A stretch of DNA of 64,000 nucleotides from Misgurnus anguillicaudatus (GCF_027580225.2 NC_073358.2:43314501-43378500); one strand, 5' to 3'. Shown: positions 1 through 12,615, numbered from the stretch's first letter. Notes: generated from the sequence alone by a model not told the origin. Made by a program: numbers and translations.

Positions 1-636
1 TCTTTCCGGGACCTTGCAGATTCTGGCAAATCAATGGCAGTGTGAATGAACTTGCAGTGTGCATTTTTTGTGTATTTTCCGGAATGTCTGTGTGAAAAGG
101 TCTAAAGAGAGACTGATTGGTGTGTGTACAGCAGGGTTCCCCAAGTGGTGCCCGCGGGCACCAGGTAGCCCGTACAGAGTATGTGAGGTGTCCGCCAAAG
201 CACATTCTATTTATAGTCTCAATTGTAATATTTATTTATTTATTTATTTATTTATTACAGATTTTTTTTATATTAGCTTGTCTTGGTGTAGGTATGTTAA
301 CATTTTAAAAATACTAAAATATATCAGCAAGTAAAATACTTTTTCTTTTTTTTTGAGTAAACTATATCAAAAAGTAGCCCTCCAGATGTTTTATCCATTG
401 TGGTAGCCCTTTTTCACAAAAAGGTTTTCACTATAAAACCAAAACCTGTAGAAAGATTTGTCAACTTCTCTTCTATACATATATATGTGTTGGAGGCAGA
501 CAGAACGTTCACAGAAAACAAATAATGCCTTACCAAAAATGCAGAACATGCAGAATGGTTTGTGTAAGGGTTTTGAGACAAGGGAAAGAAACTATCATTA
601 GCTCACTACATAAAAAATAGGATTTATGACAGCAAT

Positions 637-640
<4 letters not shown>
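1..640. other. Non-coding start of window; possible hAT-like fragment and (TATT)n
   Basis: No coding region is supported here. The sequence from about 132 starts CAGGGTTCCCCAAG and continues into a GC-rich imperfect palindrome (GTGCCCGCGGGCACC). That resembles the CAGGGTTCCC ends of hAT-type elements, but I see neither a matching right end nor a target-site duplication. A short (TTTA)n tract lies at about 229-256. The remainder is AT-rich and featureless. Confidence 0.4.

Positions 641-668
<28 letters not shown>
641..668. repeat. (GT)n microsatellite
   Basis: An uninterrupted GT dinucleotide run of about 14 units. The open frame reading through it (Cys-Val repeats) is a by-product of the repeat. 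Confidence 0.95.
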
Positions 669-799
669 AAAACTTCCTTTGTTCATCAGAGTGAAGAATT
701 TGATATTATTTTCAAACACTTGTCATTCTGAAGGATTTTGCTTGCTTGTTATTAGTCAGTCATGTGTGATTGTACGCTACTCCTGCAAACAGCTGTGTG

Positions 800-863
800 T
801 GTGTGTTTATGCATTTGGCAGATGCTTTTATCCGGAGCAACTTATAGTTGCATTCAATCAATT

Positions 864-898
<35 letters not shown>

Positions 899-935
899 AT
901 GCTAACACTATGCTTTACCAATTGAGCTACAGGAT
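800..935 (-). mobile_element. tRNA-derived SINE-like copy, interrupted by (GT)n
   Basis: Read on the minus strand, this begins near 935 with a tRNA D-arm-like segment (GTAGCTCAATTGG). It ends near 800 with the segment GGATAAAAGCATCTGCCAAA, a tail seen widely in fish SINE-like repeats. The same tRNA-like head recurs at 50150 and the same tail at about 23926. A (GT)n run of about 15 units (868-896) sits in the middle and has expanded inside the element. It is an old retroposed copy with no function implied. Confidence 0.6.
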
Positions 936-971
936 TGCATGCATTATTTTCATTGTCTCAGAATCAGACCT

Positions 972-1105
972 TAAAGGAATAGTTCACCCAAAAATAAAAA
1001 TTCTGTCATCATTTACTCAATCTCATGTTGTTACAAACCTGTATCCATTTATTTTTTCTGATGAACACGAAGGAAGATCCTTTGAGGAATGTTTGTAACC
1101 AAACC
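972..1105. mobile_element. MITE fragment, TTAAAGGAATAGTTCACCC family
   Basis: The segment starts with TTAAAGGAATAGTTCACCC and continues with the text shared by the copy split at 14633-15345 and a weaker one at 38957-39010. I recognise it as a very common cyprinid interspersed repeat. Only one end is present here. No coding capacity. Confidence 0.65.
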
Positions 1106-1114
1106 GAATGAATG

Positions 1115-1275
1115 TGCTGTTTTTGGGTGTGTCCTTTAAAATGCAAATGAGTTAATATCTGCACTAAATGGCAGTGCTGTGGTTGGATAGTGCAGATTAA
1201 AGGTCGGTATTATCCCCTTCTGACGTCACAAGCGGAGCCAAATTTCAATTATCTATTTTTCACATGATCTATTAT
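1115..1275. mobile_element. Fragment of the GGGGACATTTCAC MITE family
   Basis: This matches the central part of the elements at 25664-26082, 32826-33239 and 54184-54596. The shared parts are the ATGCAAATGAG segment, the AATGGCAGTGCTGTGGTTGG segment and the TATTATCCCCTTCTGAC segment. Both ends are missing, so it is a truncated relic. The conserved ATGCAAAT inside the family is a POU octamer match. Confidence 0.6.
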
Positions 1276-1504
1276 CACAGGGCCATGTGAGTTTGGATTT
1301 TGTTTGCCCTTCATAATAAAAATCTTCATTTAAAAACTGCATGTTTTGTTTACTTGTGCTATCTCTGATTAATATTTAAATTTGTTTCATGATCTCTAAC
1401 ATTAAATTGTGACAACATGCAAAAACAAAAAATCAGGAAGGAGGCCAACACTTTTTCACACCACAGTAGTTGTTTCCTTTCTTCTCTTCCTTCTATTACA
1501 ACAA

Positions 1505-2105
1505 GATAAAGTCAGTATAGAGACTTTTATAACCTGAAAACCATGCCCACGAGGGGAAAACAATCCATCCGTCTCCACTGACTTTGTATTGCGAGAGGCT
1601 GCCTCCTTGTCATTTCTGGCTTATAACAAAAAACAGAATAATGCCTAAAAGCTGCTGTGTGTCAGGGTGTACAGCTAACAATCCAAAAAATACAGAAATA
1701 CGTTTTTATAGGCTGTCGACCCCCCCCCCCCCCCAAAAAAAAAACGAGCGTTTAAAGACACAAAAGTGGAAACAGGCAACTTTTCATAGTACTTCTATTA
1801 GTAGAACTGCGTCCACTAGAGGGAAACGTAGTCGGCGATCCACTTTTTTCTCCTTAAAGGCTGGGTTTTACGCCTCAACAGCTTATAAAAACTTATTTCT
1901 GGGTTTTTTGGCTTGTTAGCTGTACATCTTGTCACACAGCAGCTTTAAGGCATTATTCAGTTTTTTTGTTATAAGCCAGAAATGACAAGGAGGTGGCCTC
2001 TCGCAATACAAAGTCAATGGAGACGATTGGATTGTTTGCCCCCTGGTGGGCGTGGTTTTCAAATTAGCATAACTGCTCTCTGTCTCTATAGAGACTACAT
2101 ATACA
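1505..2105. mobile_element. Foldback DNA element with THAP-domain remnant (P-element-like)
   Basis: Two long inverted arms, about 1511-1685 and 1910-2100, match each other for roughly 170 bases with scattered differences. Both contain the TTGCGAGAGGC, TTGTCATTTCTGGCTTATAA and AAGCTGCTGTGTG segments. The plus-strand arm encodes a start Met-Pro followed by the C-x4-C pattern of a THAP zinc finger (residues CCVSGC) and then an FYRL segment, as in THAP proteins and P-type transposases. A poly-C/poly-A run at about 1721-1744 and stops then wreck the frame. In the minus-strand arm the same Met-Pro start is followed at once by a stop. I infer a non-autonomous derivative of a P-like transposon. The host THAP family is less likely because the coding start is duplicated as inverted arms. 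Confidence 0.6.
1641..1919 (+). pseudogene. Decayed THAP-domain coding fragment
   Basis: The ATG at 1641 opens a frame whose first ten residues carry Met-Pro and the paired cysteines of a C2CH THAP finger. A downstream hydrophobic FYRL stretch fits the family. After about 30 residues, homopolymer tracts (C)n and (A)n intervene, and the rest is low-complexity Ser/Arg sequence with none of the conserved His, Trp or AVPTIF positions of the domain. The frame is too short for a full THAP domain plus partner. It should be treated as a relic inside the foldback element, not a gene. Confidence 0.5.
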
Positions 2106-2189
2106 GTATGTACAGCTGAAAAAGACAGACGGCTATCAAAATGAATACAAATTTCTGTGAATACATAAAAATGCAATTCAATTCGGTAA

Positions 2190-2513
2190 TAGAATGTGTT
2201 AGCATTTAGCCTAGCCCCATTAATTCCCATGGCTCCAAACAGGGATGAATTTAGAAGCCACCAAACACTTCCATGTTTTTACTATTTAAAGACTGTTACA
2301 TGGGTAGTTACACGAGTAAGTATGGTGGCACAAAATAAAACTTTTGTTTGGAGCCACAGGAATGAATGGGGCTAGGCTAAATGCTAACACATTCACAAAG
2401 CGCTGTACAAAGATTTAAAGTGCATGCATTGAAAAAAGATAGGTATGTATTAATTCATCTAAGTTGAGGTAAGAACATGGTAAAATATTGAAAAAACTGT
2501 GGTGTTTTCCTTT
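2190..2513. mobile_element. Truncated copy of the 407-bp MITE seen intact at 34730-35137
   Basis: The block shares the GTTAGCATTTAGCCTAGCCC segment, the TGGCTCCAAACA segment and the right end GGTGTTTTCCTTTAAC with the intact element at 34730-35137. The left terminal repeat is missing, and the foldback element lies immediately upstream. Confidence 0.7.
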
Positions 2514-3133
2514 AACATACACCTGTATACTGCTGCTATGTGGACATGGTTTGTGTGACCTTTCAGATTCCTCTGTGCTGAAACTTTTGAACAGGCAGTG
2601 TCCTTCACTGTAGTGATGAAAGAACCAATGCCAGTGACTCTTATTGTATAATTTTACTCAAGCCTGACATGTCCATTTTGAGCTTCATGAACTGGTCTGT
2701 GAAGAAGGATTTAGGCCTTTTGTATTCAACTTCAGGAATATTTTAAATGGTTGCTTGCAGTTAAATCATTTCTTTGAATAAGATGAAACACAAACGCATT
2801 AATTTCACATTTATACCATCAGTGCTGAATCCGCCAAAGTTCTCTAACAAGACTTTCGTGATTGTGTTTATTCATAGTCTTTAAATGTGTTCGATTTTCA
2901 ATAGTAAAAAGGCTTTGTTACAAAAGCGTTCATGCTAGAACAAAGCTTTTCCTTTTAAATAGATGGAAACAGATGTGATTTGAATGTCTTAAATGTATTC
3001 AAATACCTTGAATATTGATTAGTGCTTTATATGTTCACTGCAGAAAGATTTTTGTTATTCAGAGAATCTTTCTCTCTTTTCCTTCAGTTTCTCTATCATA
3101 CATTTTTTAGATTTTTCTTTATCTCCCAAAATC
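2514..3133. other. No feature recognised
   Basis: AT-rich sequence with no splice-flanked coding frame, no terminal-repeat pair and no tandem array that I can see. Confidence 0.5.
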
Positions 3134-3152
3134 ATTATTATTATCATTATTA

Positions 3153-3238
<86 letters not shown>

Positions 3239-3332
3239 AATAATAATGATAATAATAATAAATTTTTTAACTTTATTATACAATTTATAATAATAATAAT
3301 AATAATACATTTTTTTATCTTTATTTCCCAAA

Positions 3333-3371
<39 letters not shown>

Positions 3372-3440
3372 TATAAATAATTATGATTAATTTGGGGAAA
3401 TAAAAAATGGATTATTATTATTAATAATAATAATTCCTAT
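3134..3440. repeat. (ATT)n microsatellite followed by its complement (AAT)n
   Basis: About 105 bases of pure ATT (3134-3238) are followed by shorter AAT runs at 3240-3261, 3288-3306 and 3335-3370, then mixed ATT/AAT. The arms are complementary, so the block can form a long AT hairpin. The poly-Tyr and poly-Asn frames read from it are meaningless. Confidence 0.9.
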
Positions 3441-4039
3441 TTCCCATTAAACCACATGTCAGAAACTCAGTGCTTCATATAGATTACATTTTTGTTCCAA
3501 CATTCGAAGGATGGCATTTTTGTGCACATGTTTTTCACTCTTTCCAGTCCTTGCAGCACCATCACATACAGTTACTCTGTTTATTTCCCGCTTGTTTACT
3601 TTTCATGATAATAGGCACTTTGGCAGTTTAGCTGTTGGAGTGATGGGTTTTCACTCGAAAGCGAACGAGACCATAACTGGCTGCAGTCTGCTGCACTGTG
3701 ATCTCATAAAGATCTTACTATCTTCCTTCTTTTGGTGGGTGAACCCGGAGTCAGGCAGTTCATATCCATTTGTCCTCTGATCCCCGAATCAGCACTTCCA
3801 ATACTGTGTGAGGTCTGTACAGGACGTACAAATCCCCTTATCGTTTGTCTGGATGTTGTAAAAAGAGCAGAGCTTGTGCAGATTTTGCTCCAATATAAAA
3901 TAAACCGCATATGTAGGGTTCAATGACACCTGCAGTCATGATTAAAGAGTTTGGGATTTACAATTTAAATACAATTGGAAGTGTACAGTATGTCAGTTGT
4001 AATGCTTAGTCTTTCCCAATCTTTCTCCTGACTCATGCA
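3441..4039. other. No feature recognised
   Basis: Unique-looking sequence without convincing exon, repeat ends or RNA gene. Short open frames on both strands lack splice sites and domain signals. Confidence 0.5.
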
Positions 4040-4461
4040 GGGTTCACACCAGACGCAGTAGAGGAGGCAAGCACGAGTGATTTACATGTTAAGTCAATGC
4101 AAAGACGCGATTAGGCATCCTGCGGCGCGGTGCAGCGCGAATGGTGCGGAACGCATAGAAAGCGTGGCGCGGATTCAGCGTTGCTGCGGGAAACGCGCAA
4201 GTTGAAAATTCTGAACTTAGGCAGATTTCCACGCCGTTTTAACCAAACAGGACTTTGCTGTAGTAGTGACATGATTACAGGAAAGCGAGTGGAGTCGCAG
4301 AAGCCCCTCCCATGATGTGAATTTCTGCGTGAATGTCTCGAATGACTAGAATTTCACACGCGGCTTTCACGCGCAAATGATCGAGGAACTTAAAATGTTC
4401 AAGCGGCAAACTAGATGCAGTAGACGTGAATTTTACGCCTCAAACGCGGCTGGTGTGAACC
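4040..4461. mobile_element. MITE, GTTCACACCAG family, copy 1
   Basis: The element opens with GGGTTCACACCAGACGC and closes with GCGGCTGGTGTGAACCC, a terminal inverted repeat. Its CpG-rich interior includes AAGCCCCTCCCATGA. That interior recurs at 4462-5547, 15511-15961 and 43500-44236. It is non-coding. Confidence 0.8.
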
Positions 4462-4629
4462 CACGGGTCTAGTAATCACGTCACAACTAGAGCAAGCTCC
4501 TGATTGGTTAACGCGGCATGTTTTTCCGCCAAAGTTCAAATTTTTCAACTCTCGCGTTTCCCGCAGCAACACTCAATGCGCCATTTGAGACCTCCAGACG
4601 CGCGTCAACGCATTTCACATTGACTTAAC

Positions 4630-5493
4630 TAGGGCTGCAACAACGAATCGATTAAATTGATAAAAATCGATTACTAAAAGAATTGGCAACGAATTTCATA
4701 ATCGATTTGTTGTGTTGTGTGACGCAGAGACGTTTAATTATTAAATCATGGCGAGCAAGGAGACGCACGTGCCCGGCCCAACATACAGTACAACATACGG
4801 TGAGTGCCCCCTTTTGTTGTATCTTAAATTTTTAAGGCGAGGTAATGAATAGTGTATTTGCATTTTGCGCAGGAGTAGAAGACGCATTTTCCGTTTTCAC
4901 AAGACGCATTTATGTGGCCAAATGTAAATGGAACAGTTTTAATAAATGAGATAGCTATCCGATCAGAGAAAACACATGAAGTCAAATATAAAGGTACAAA
5001 GCTGTCACTGGGGCAGTACCCTTTAAAAAAGGTCCTAATATGTATCCTTGAACTGCCAATATGTACTTTTGAAGTACTAATATGCACTTTTTGGGTACAA
5101 AGCTGTACCTTTTTGAAAGGGTACTGTCCCAGTGACAACTTTTGTACCTTTATTTCTGAGAGTGTACTCACATACTATCTTTTTGATCCCATCAAGAGAG
5201 GCTCCTTGATGGGAAATGCATCATAAAAAAGTCTATATATTTGGCAGATGTAAAGCATACATGTGTATTTTTTGTGTTAGTCCATTTTTAATTTATTTTA
5301 TTATTATTGTAACAGCTCAGGTATGTTCAAGGAGCAACATATTTGTGCAATTTCTAAAGATATTAATTAGTTCTGTTTTGAATAAGGGGTTGGAAATGAA
5401 TGCTTTTTAGTTTTTTAATCCAATTTATCGATTAATCGAAAAAATAATCGACAGATTAATCGATTATTAAAATAATCGGTAGTTGCAGCCCTA
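4630..5493. mobile_element. hAT-type non-autonomous transposon with 8-bp TSD
   Basis: The termini are TAGGGCTGCAAC and its exact complement GTTGCAGCCCTA, and both are flanked by the 8-bp direct repeat GACTTAAC (4622-4629 and 5494-5501). TIRs of this form with an 8-bp duplication define the hAT superfamily. Sub-terminal ATCGATT repeats occur at both ends. There is no transposase. It sits inside a GTTCACACCAG MITE and itself contains a smaller MITE at 4990-5151, giving three nested levels. Confidence 0.92.
4990..5151. mobile_element. GTACC-rich palindromic MITE nested in the hAT element
   Basis: The ends AAAGGTACAAAGCTGTCACT and its near complement at 5119-5151 form a terminal inverted repeat of about 33 bases. 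Repeated GTAC-containing words lie between them. Related fragments flank the element at 8633-9230 and occur at 39066-39196. Confidence 0.75.
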
Positions 5494-5547
5494 GACTTAA
5501 CATTGAAATTACTTGCGCTTAGCGCTTCTACCGCGGCTGCTGTGAAC

Positions 5548-6309
5548 GCAGCATTAAAGTGCAGTGACTGTAAGCCATTTCTATACAAACACTAGCTCAG
5601 TGGTGTGAGTTTGGGAGTAGACTACCATGGCAGAATTGAACACATCACACACTAAAACAAAATTAAACACATTGAAACAAAATTGTTGCATTCCTAAAAT
5701 GACACTCTCTTTGTTGCTTATTGTTAAGCGTTCAGCTAGAATTCCAATCCATTTCCATTTTCCAAAATCTTTACTTATACTTTGTTAGTTCTGCATTGTA
5801 ATTGTTCCAAGTTTAAATGCTTTGTCTGTGTGTGTATATGTGTGTGTGTTTTATTAGAGGACAGCAACTAGTATTTTAGAACAAATAAGTGACTGTCACC
5901 CAGACCAGCAAGTGTCCCCTCTCTTTCTTTCTTTTTGTTTTGCTTTGACAGCTCCTTCTGTTCTCTAGTTTTCCTCTATCCTCTTGTCCGGTATCCCAGC
6001 ATGCTTCTCTGCGCTCATGAATATGCATGTAAAAGCATTATTTGCATTATTTGCAACCGGAAAGGAAGAGCACACAAAAACAAGACAGTTGTGTGTGTGT
6101 TGTGGAGTCTCACGGTACAGTAGATGCTTTCAAAGCACCGAAATCTCATCGTCCTCTGTAGGTCCAGTGCTGTGTACGTACATCTGCTGTCACAGACACA
6201 TGAAGTGATGTTCTTTTCAGTGTGGGTGGATATATATAGCGCGGGGGACAATATGGTCCCCGGAAATCTGCTAAATCTTATAAATACTCCCTGGGCACAA
6301 CCTTAATAA
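5548..6309. other. No feature recognised
   Basis: Apart from short GT runs near 5824-5850 and 6090-6100, I see nothing supportable. Small overlapping frames at 5935-6306 lack splice or domain evidence. Confidence 0.45.
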
Positions 6310-6324
6310 GTTTTCTTATAGTTC

Positions 6325-6530
6325 AGAAAAGACAAGGCACTTCTTCTGGTGCAATTCAAAGTTAAAAAGCCATTATTCACATTATGGCTAATCACAGTAG
6401 GACATTAAAAATAGTGAAGACTGCACACTGATGCATTTTGGCCATTAGACTTCCTCAGAGGAGCTGATCGCTGAAATGCATCCTTTTGTGATTAGCCATA
6501 ATGTGAATAAAGGCCAGAAAAGTGCCTTGG
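6325..6530. mobile_element. Foldback MITE around TGGCTAATCACA
   Basis: The words TTATTCACATTATGGCTAAT (6372) and ATTAGCCATAATGTGAATAA (6491) are exact complements, with AGTGCCTT-like outer matches. The element is about 200 bp and has no coding content. A TSD is not evident. Confidence 0.65.
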
Positions 6531-6545
6531 ATATTTTCCTGAAGA

Positions 6546-7421
6546 GATCGAAACCCTACTGAAGACCTTCTGGGATTACTTCACAAAGTCCATTTAGCAA
6601 GCAGTGTGGGGTAAGGTTTGGGTTGAGATTAGTCTGTATTTAATATAAAACTTAGGTTACAATCTTTCAGTACAATATTCAGTAGAAGTAAATGGTAAGA
6701 GTAGATGGTTAGATGGTTTTGTGTGCTTGCCTTTTAAATTTATGCTGATGAAAAAAGTTTGTGTGTGTGTGTTAAAGAATAAAAAATGAAACCGAAGAGA
6801 AAAAAGTATTTTCCCTGCAGACACCAGACTTGACTTGTTTTTCTTAAATGTTAAACGCTGCCATCACTCAAACAGGCAACAATTAAGATGCGCAGTAATG
6901 TGCGTGTGTGTGTTTGTGTGTGAAGGGGTTTTGTTGCAGCACTTAAATGTTATTTTGTTGAGGTTATGTCATTTAGTGGTGAACACACACACACATAAAC
7001 ACAAAGTAAAAAAACAAGTAGAAAACATCAAGCTCTTTCTCGGTTTCATACACACATCAGTGTGTTAAATCAAACCAATGGTATAGCCTGTGTGGGTGGA
7101 TGTTGTGTGTGTGTGTTTTGTTCAGAACAGAGAGCTGTCAAGTAGAGTACTTACATAAAATGTGACTCTTTGCCTGACAGCATCCAAATTCTATTATGGG
7201 CTGTTTTAAATGGAGAACTGTTGTAATTTCTTCTCTTGTTTCTGAATAATGGAGGTTGAGAAAGAAGAGACACAGAAAAGTGGCACAGCATTAGCTCATC
7301 CTTACGGATTGCTAAACAAGTTTTCGTGAATTTCTGCATTTTTACATTGTCACTTCACTGTGACTAAATATGTCTCGCGAGATGAATTATGTCACAAGAT
7401 TTCTCGTGTAGGTGAAATGGT
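6546..7421. other. No feature recognised; short GT/CA runs
   Basis: Short dinucleotide runs occur at about 6900-6923, 6986-6994 and 7104-7116. No exon or element ends could be supported. Confidence 0.45.
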
Positions 7422-7638
7422 GGCTGTTTCTCAAACAAAAGGCTGCATTCTTTGGAGGTCGCATTTTGTAGACTGCATATGTCTTATAACAAATATTAAC
7501 AATTATAAAGTTTACTATTAAATTTAGTTCATCGTAAATTGTTGTAATATGCTTATGACTTGCGAATGTCTTGATGACGTAACAGCCTGCATATGTGACC
7601 TCCAGAGGATGCAGCTTTCCGTTTGAGAAACAACCAAT
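7422..7638. mobile_element. MITE with GGCTGTTTCTCAAAC ends
   Basis: The left end GGCTGTTTCTCAAAC matches the complement of the right end GTTTGAGAAACAACC, and the match continues inward through the CCTCCAGAGGATGCAGC region. The interior is AT-rich and non-coding. No clear TSD. Confidence 0.75.
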
Positions 7639-7639
7639 G

Positions 7640-7992
7640 TCTCCTGATATCAGTAACTTTTATAGAAGGGTCTCTTGACAGAAATGCAATATAATATTCA
7701 TAACTATATAATCACTGGTGTATAAAGACCGTACATAATGAACAGTATTGTTTTTATTACCTTAAAATTAGCCGTTTTATTTACAAACACCGCGGGTCCA
7801 CTCACATTAAAGTCGCCATCATGTTTCTACAGTAGCCCTAAATGGACAAACTGTTGTAGTACAGAGCGCGTTTCATCCCTACGTTGTCTAAGACGATGAC
7901 ACCATATGCGTTTTGAAATTGAGGGGTGAACTCATGGTTGCAATTTGCAAATCTCACCACTAGATGCCGCTAAAATGTATACACACCAACTT
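7640..7992. mobile_element. MITE of the GGTGCAGTGTGTAA family, copy 1 (ends decayed)
   Basis: The body matches the copies at 8226-8572, 24729-25115, 34236-34621 and 58550-59912. Shared words are CTCTTGACAGAAATGCAATA, GTAGCCCTAAATGGACAAAC and CCACTAGATGCCGC. The terminal repeats are mutated. Confidence 0.75.
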
Positions 7993-8225
7993 TAAGATAG
8001 TAATGTGTCGCCATATTTGTATTTGGTGCTTTGATGGGCTTGTTTTGGTTTCAATGAGCTTCTATTTTCTATTTTTTTATTACATAAACCCATCATTTTT
8101 CTTAAGAAGAAATTTACCAACCCACTGGAGTCATTTGGATTACTTTTATAATGGAAGTATGTGCTTTTTGGAGCTTTGCCATTTTGGTATCTATTTATGT
8201 AAAATTTTAGGTAAGCTATTTCTTT

Positions 8226-8572
8226 AAAGGTGCATTGTGTAACTTTTAAAAGGATTTCTTGAATCTCCAGAAATGCAATATAATATCTATATTTTCAGTG
8301 CTGTATAAAGACAAAATGAACTTTATTATTTTTATTACCCAAGAACAAGTTGTTTTTATCAACATACATCGTGGGTACACTTACATGGAAGTCGCCATTT
8401 TGTGTCGTCATGTTTCTACAGTAGCCCTAAACAGACAAACTGTTTTATAAATCGCGTTCAGGCGGCAATCATTTCTTCACTATGAGTTTTAAAAAGGAGG
8501 GGTGAGCTGTGGACTGAGCCGTTGGTTGCAATTCACAGTCTCGCCACTAGATTCTACACAGTGGACATTTAA
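8226..8572. mobile_element. MITE of the GGTGCAGTGTGTAA family, copy 2
   Basis: It starts AAAGGTGCATTGTGTAACTT and shares the CAGAAATGCAATATAATAT, GAAGTCGCCATTTTGTG and CGCCACTAGAT words of the family. The right terminus is decayed. Confidence 0.75.
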
Positions 8573-9345
8573 AAAGGTCCTATATGTACAATTTAGGCAT
8601 AGATATCCACCTATGAGGTACCAGTATTTATCTTTAAAGGAATATTCCATTTTCTTAAAAGAAAATTCCAGATAATTTACTCACCACCATGTCATCCAAA
8701 ATGTTGATGTCTTTCTTTGTTCAGTCCAGAAGAAATGATGTTTTTCGATCAGTTGACATACAACAACGTAGGAACGGTCCTTTTTCAAGACGCTTGTAAA
8801 CACTGGGGCGGAGTTTCGCCTTCGTCCTCTGTGACCTCTTGACGTCATGACGTATTGCGGTGCCGTAGTGGGGTCAGCTGGCGCATCATGACCGGATCTA
8901 CACGACGAGAAGTTGTGCTTTAAAAGTGTATATTTGTTTTTTGTATTGTCAAAAATGACAATCGTTTCGCTAGATAAGACCCTTATGCCTCGTTTGGGAT
9001 TGTTTATAGTCCTTTGAGGCTCCGTTGAAAAGAACTGTTGGGTGTTGAGTTGAGTATTGAATGTTGGGTTCTATTTAAGTCCATTGGAAATGGAGGAATT
9101 CTGCAATGTTTTCTTCAAAAAACGTGGTTTCTTCTCGACTGAACGGGGAGGGACATCGGCGTTTTGGATGACATTGTGGTGAGTGGATTGTCTGGATTTT
9201 TCTTTTAAGAAAATGGACTAATCCTTTAAGCAACAATATGTATTTTTGAGGTCCATATTAATGCACCCATGAGGTACAAAGGTGTAACACCTACTTTTTG
9301 AAAGGGTACCATCCCAGCTTTTGTACCTTTATTTCTTAAAAGAAA
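8573..9345. mobile_element. GTACC-rich MITE split by a second element
   Basis: The flanks 8573-8632 and 9231-9345 are the two halves of a GTACC-type palindromic element, with words such as GAGGTAC, GAAAGGGTACCATCCCAG and TTTTGTACCTTTATTTCT. Between them lies a separate terminal-repeat element. Confidence 0.6.
8633..9230. mobile_element. MITE with TATTCCATTTTCTTAAAAGA ends, nested
   Basis: The left end, which includes CCATTTTCTTAAAAGAAAA, is matched by the complement of the right end at 9199-9230 (TTTTCTTTTAAGAAAATGG). The outermost bases AAAGGAATA and TAATCCTTT also pair imperfectly. The interior is non-coding. It interrupts the GTACC-rich MITE, so it is the younger of the two. Confidence 0.75.
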
Positions 9346-9486
9346 AAAAATGTTAGTTTACCGAAGTCTTTGCAATTATAGGTCAATGCAACTGTACTGT
9401 ATGCAAATATGCATTTTGTGGTACCTCTATGGGGGTTAATAAGGTGTCGAAGTTGTCAAAGATCTGAAGTGTTTCAGAGGTTTGAG

Positions 9487-11465
<1,979 letters not shown>

Positions 11466-11469
11466 GAGA

Positions 11470-12056
11470 TTAAAGGAATAGTCTACTCATTTTCAATATT
11501 AAAATATGTTATTACCTTAACTAAGAATTGTTGATACATCCCTCTATCATCTCTGTGCGTGCACGTAAGCGCTGGAGTGCGCTGCGATGCTTCGATTGCA
11601 TTTAGCTTAGCCCCATTCATTCAATGGTACCATTTAGGGATAAAGTTAGAAGTGACCAAACACATCAACGTTTTTCCTATTTAAGACGAGTAGTTATACG
11701 AGCAAGTTTGGTGGTACAAAATAAAACGTAGCGCTTTTCTAAGCGGATTTAAAAGAGGAACTATATTTTATGGCGTAATAGGACTTTTGGGAGTACTTCG
11801 ACTCGCCTGAAAAGTCCGCTCCCCTTTCACTCTCATAATTGGAGAGGGAGGGTGTTACTGCGCCGAGTCGAAGTACTCCTAAAAGTGCTATTACGCCATA
11901 AAATATAGTCCCTCTTTTAAATCCGCTTAGAAAAGCGCTACGTTTTATTTTGTACCACCAAACTTGCTCGTATAACTACTCGTCTAAAAAGGAAAAACGT
12001 TGATGTGTTTGGTACCATTGAATGAATGGGGCTAACAGATTCAACAATTAGCACAA
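11470..12056. mobile_element. Large foldback element with arms of about 180 bp
   Basis: The left arm (about 11600-11815) and right arm (about 11865-12035) are inverted copies. Shared words are AACTTGCTCGTATAACTACT, AAAAGCGCTACGTTTTATTT, TATTACGCCATAAAATATA and GAGTCGAAGTACTCC. Only about 50 bases separate the arms. GCTTAGCCCCATTCATTCA at the outside is shared with the 34730-type MITE, suggesting related or composite origins. Confidence 0.8.
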
Positions 12057-12107
12057 AAATGACACTTTAAAGTTAGCTTATATTTATCAAACATATTGCC
12101 TGTATCT

Positions 12108-12420
12108 ATAGACCGTTTCATCGGGCGCACATGCGGTGACGCGATAAGAGGCTGGTCCGAACTTTACTTCCGGTTTCTGTTTGTTTATTGGTCTGACTAG
12201 TTGCTGAAACTGAACTCTTAAACAAATACCTCGTCGAAAATAACAAATGTTTTGGGTTCCTATGTAATCTAAGTGTTGTTTATTTTGCGTGTTATATAAA
12301 TAAACTACTTTAAAAGGACTTTGTTGTTATTTATTCTCCGCAGAGTTTACCGGAAGTTACGTGATGACCACGAAAGCCGCTTGTTTATGTTGTTACCGCT
12401 GAAATCGTCTATATTCAGCC
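12108..12420. repeat. Possible degraded terminal-repeat element
   Basis: GTTTCATCGGGCGCACATG and ACTTCCGGTTTC on the left have loose complements near 12350-12410 (GGAAGTTACGTGATGACCAC). The CpG-richer ends against an AT-rich middle are typical of fish MITEs, but the pairing is weak. Confidence 0.35.
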
Positions 12421-12615
12421 ATTTCTACTTTTTTCATACACATCTGTCATAGATCGTTGGTGCGTGGAAGTAAATGTTACAAAAAAGACTACGACATCCA
12501 ATGTTTCGGTATTGCAATTTGGGCCAATTTTAAAATCCAAAGTGCAAAATTATTTGTTGGAGATACTGTATGAGTTTTCGCACATTTACGTTCTTGTAAA
12601 TGAACATAATATTGG

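Larger units (their letters stand above)
4462..5547. mobile_element. MITE, GTTCACACCAG family, copy 2 (opposite orientation), split by a hAT element
   Basis: This truncated copy reads opposite to copy 1: the AGAGCAAGCTCCTGATTGG segment is the complement of the matching segment in the 15511 copy. It ends with the CCGCGGCTGCTGTGAACGC terminus. It is interrupted at 4630-5493 by a hAT element, and the two halves join across one copy of GACTTAAC. Confidence 0.75.

Noticed and set aside
3022..3331. Poly-Tyr and poly-Asn frames
   Set aside because: They are read through (ATT)n and its complement.
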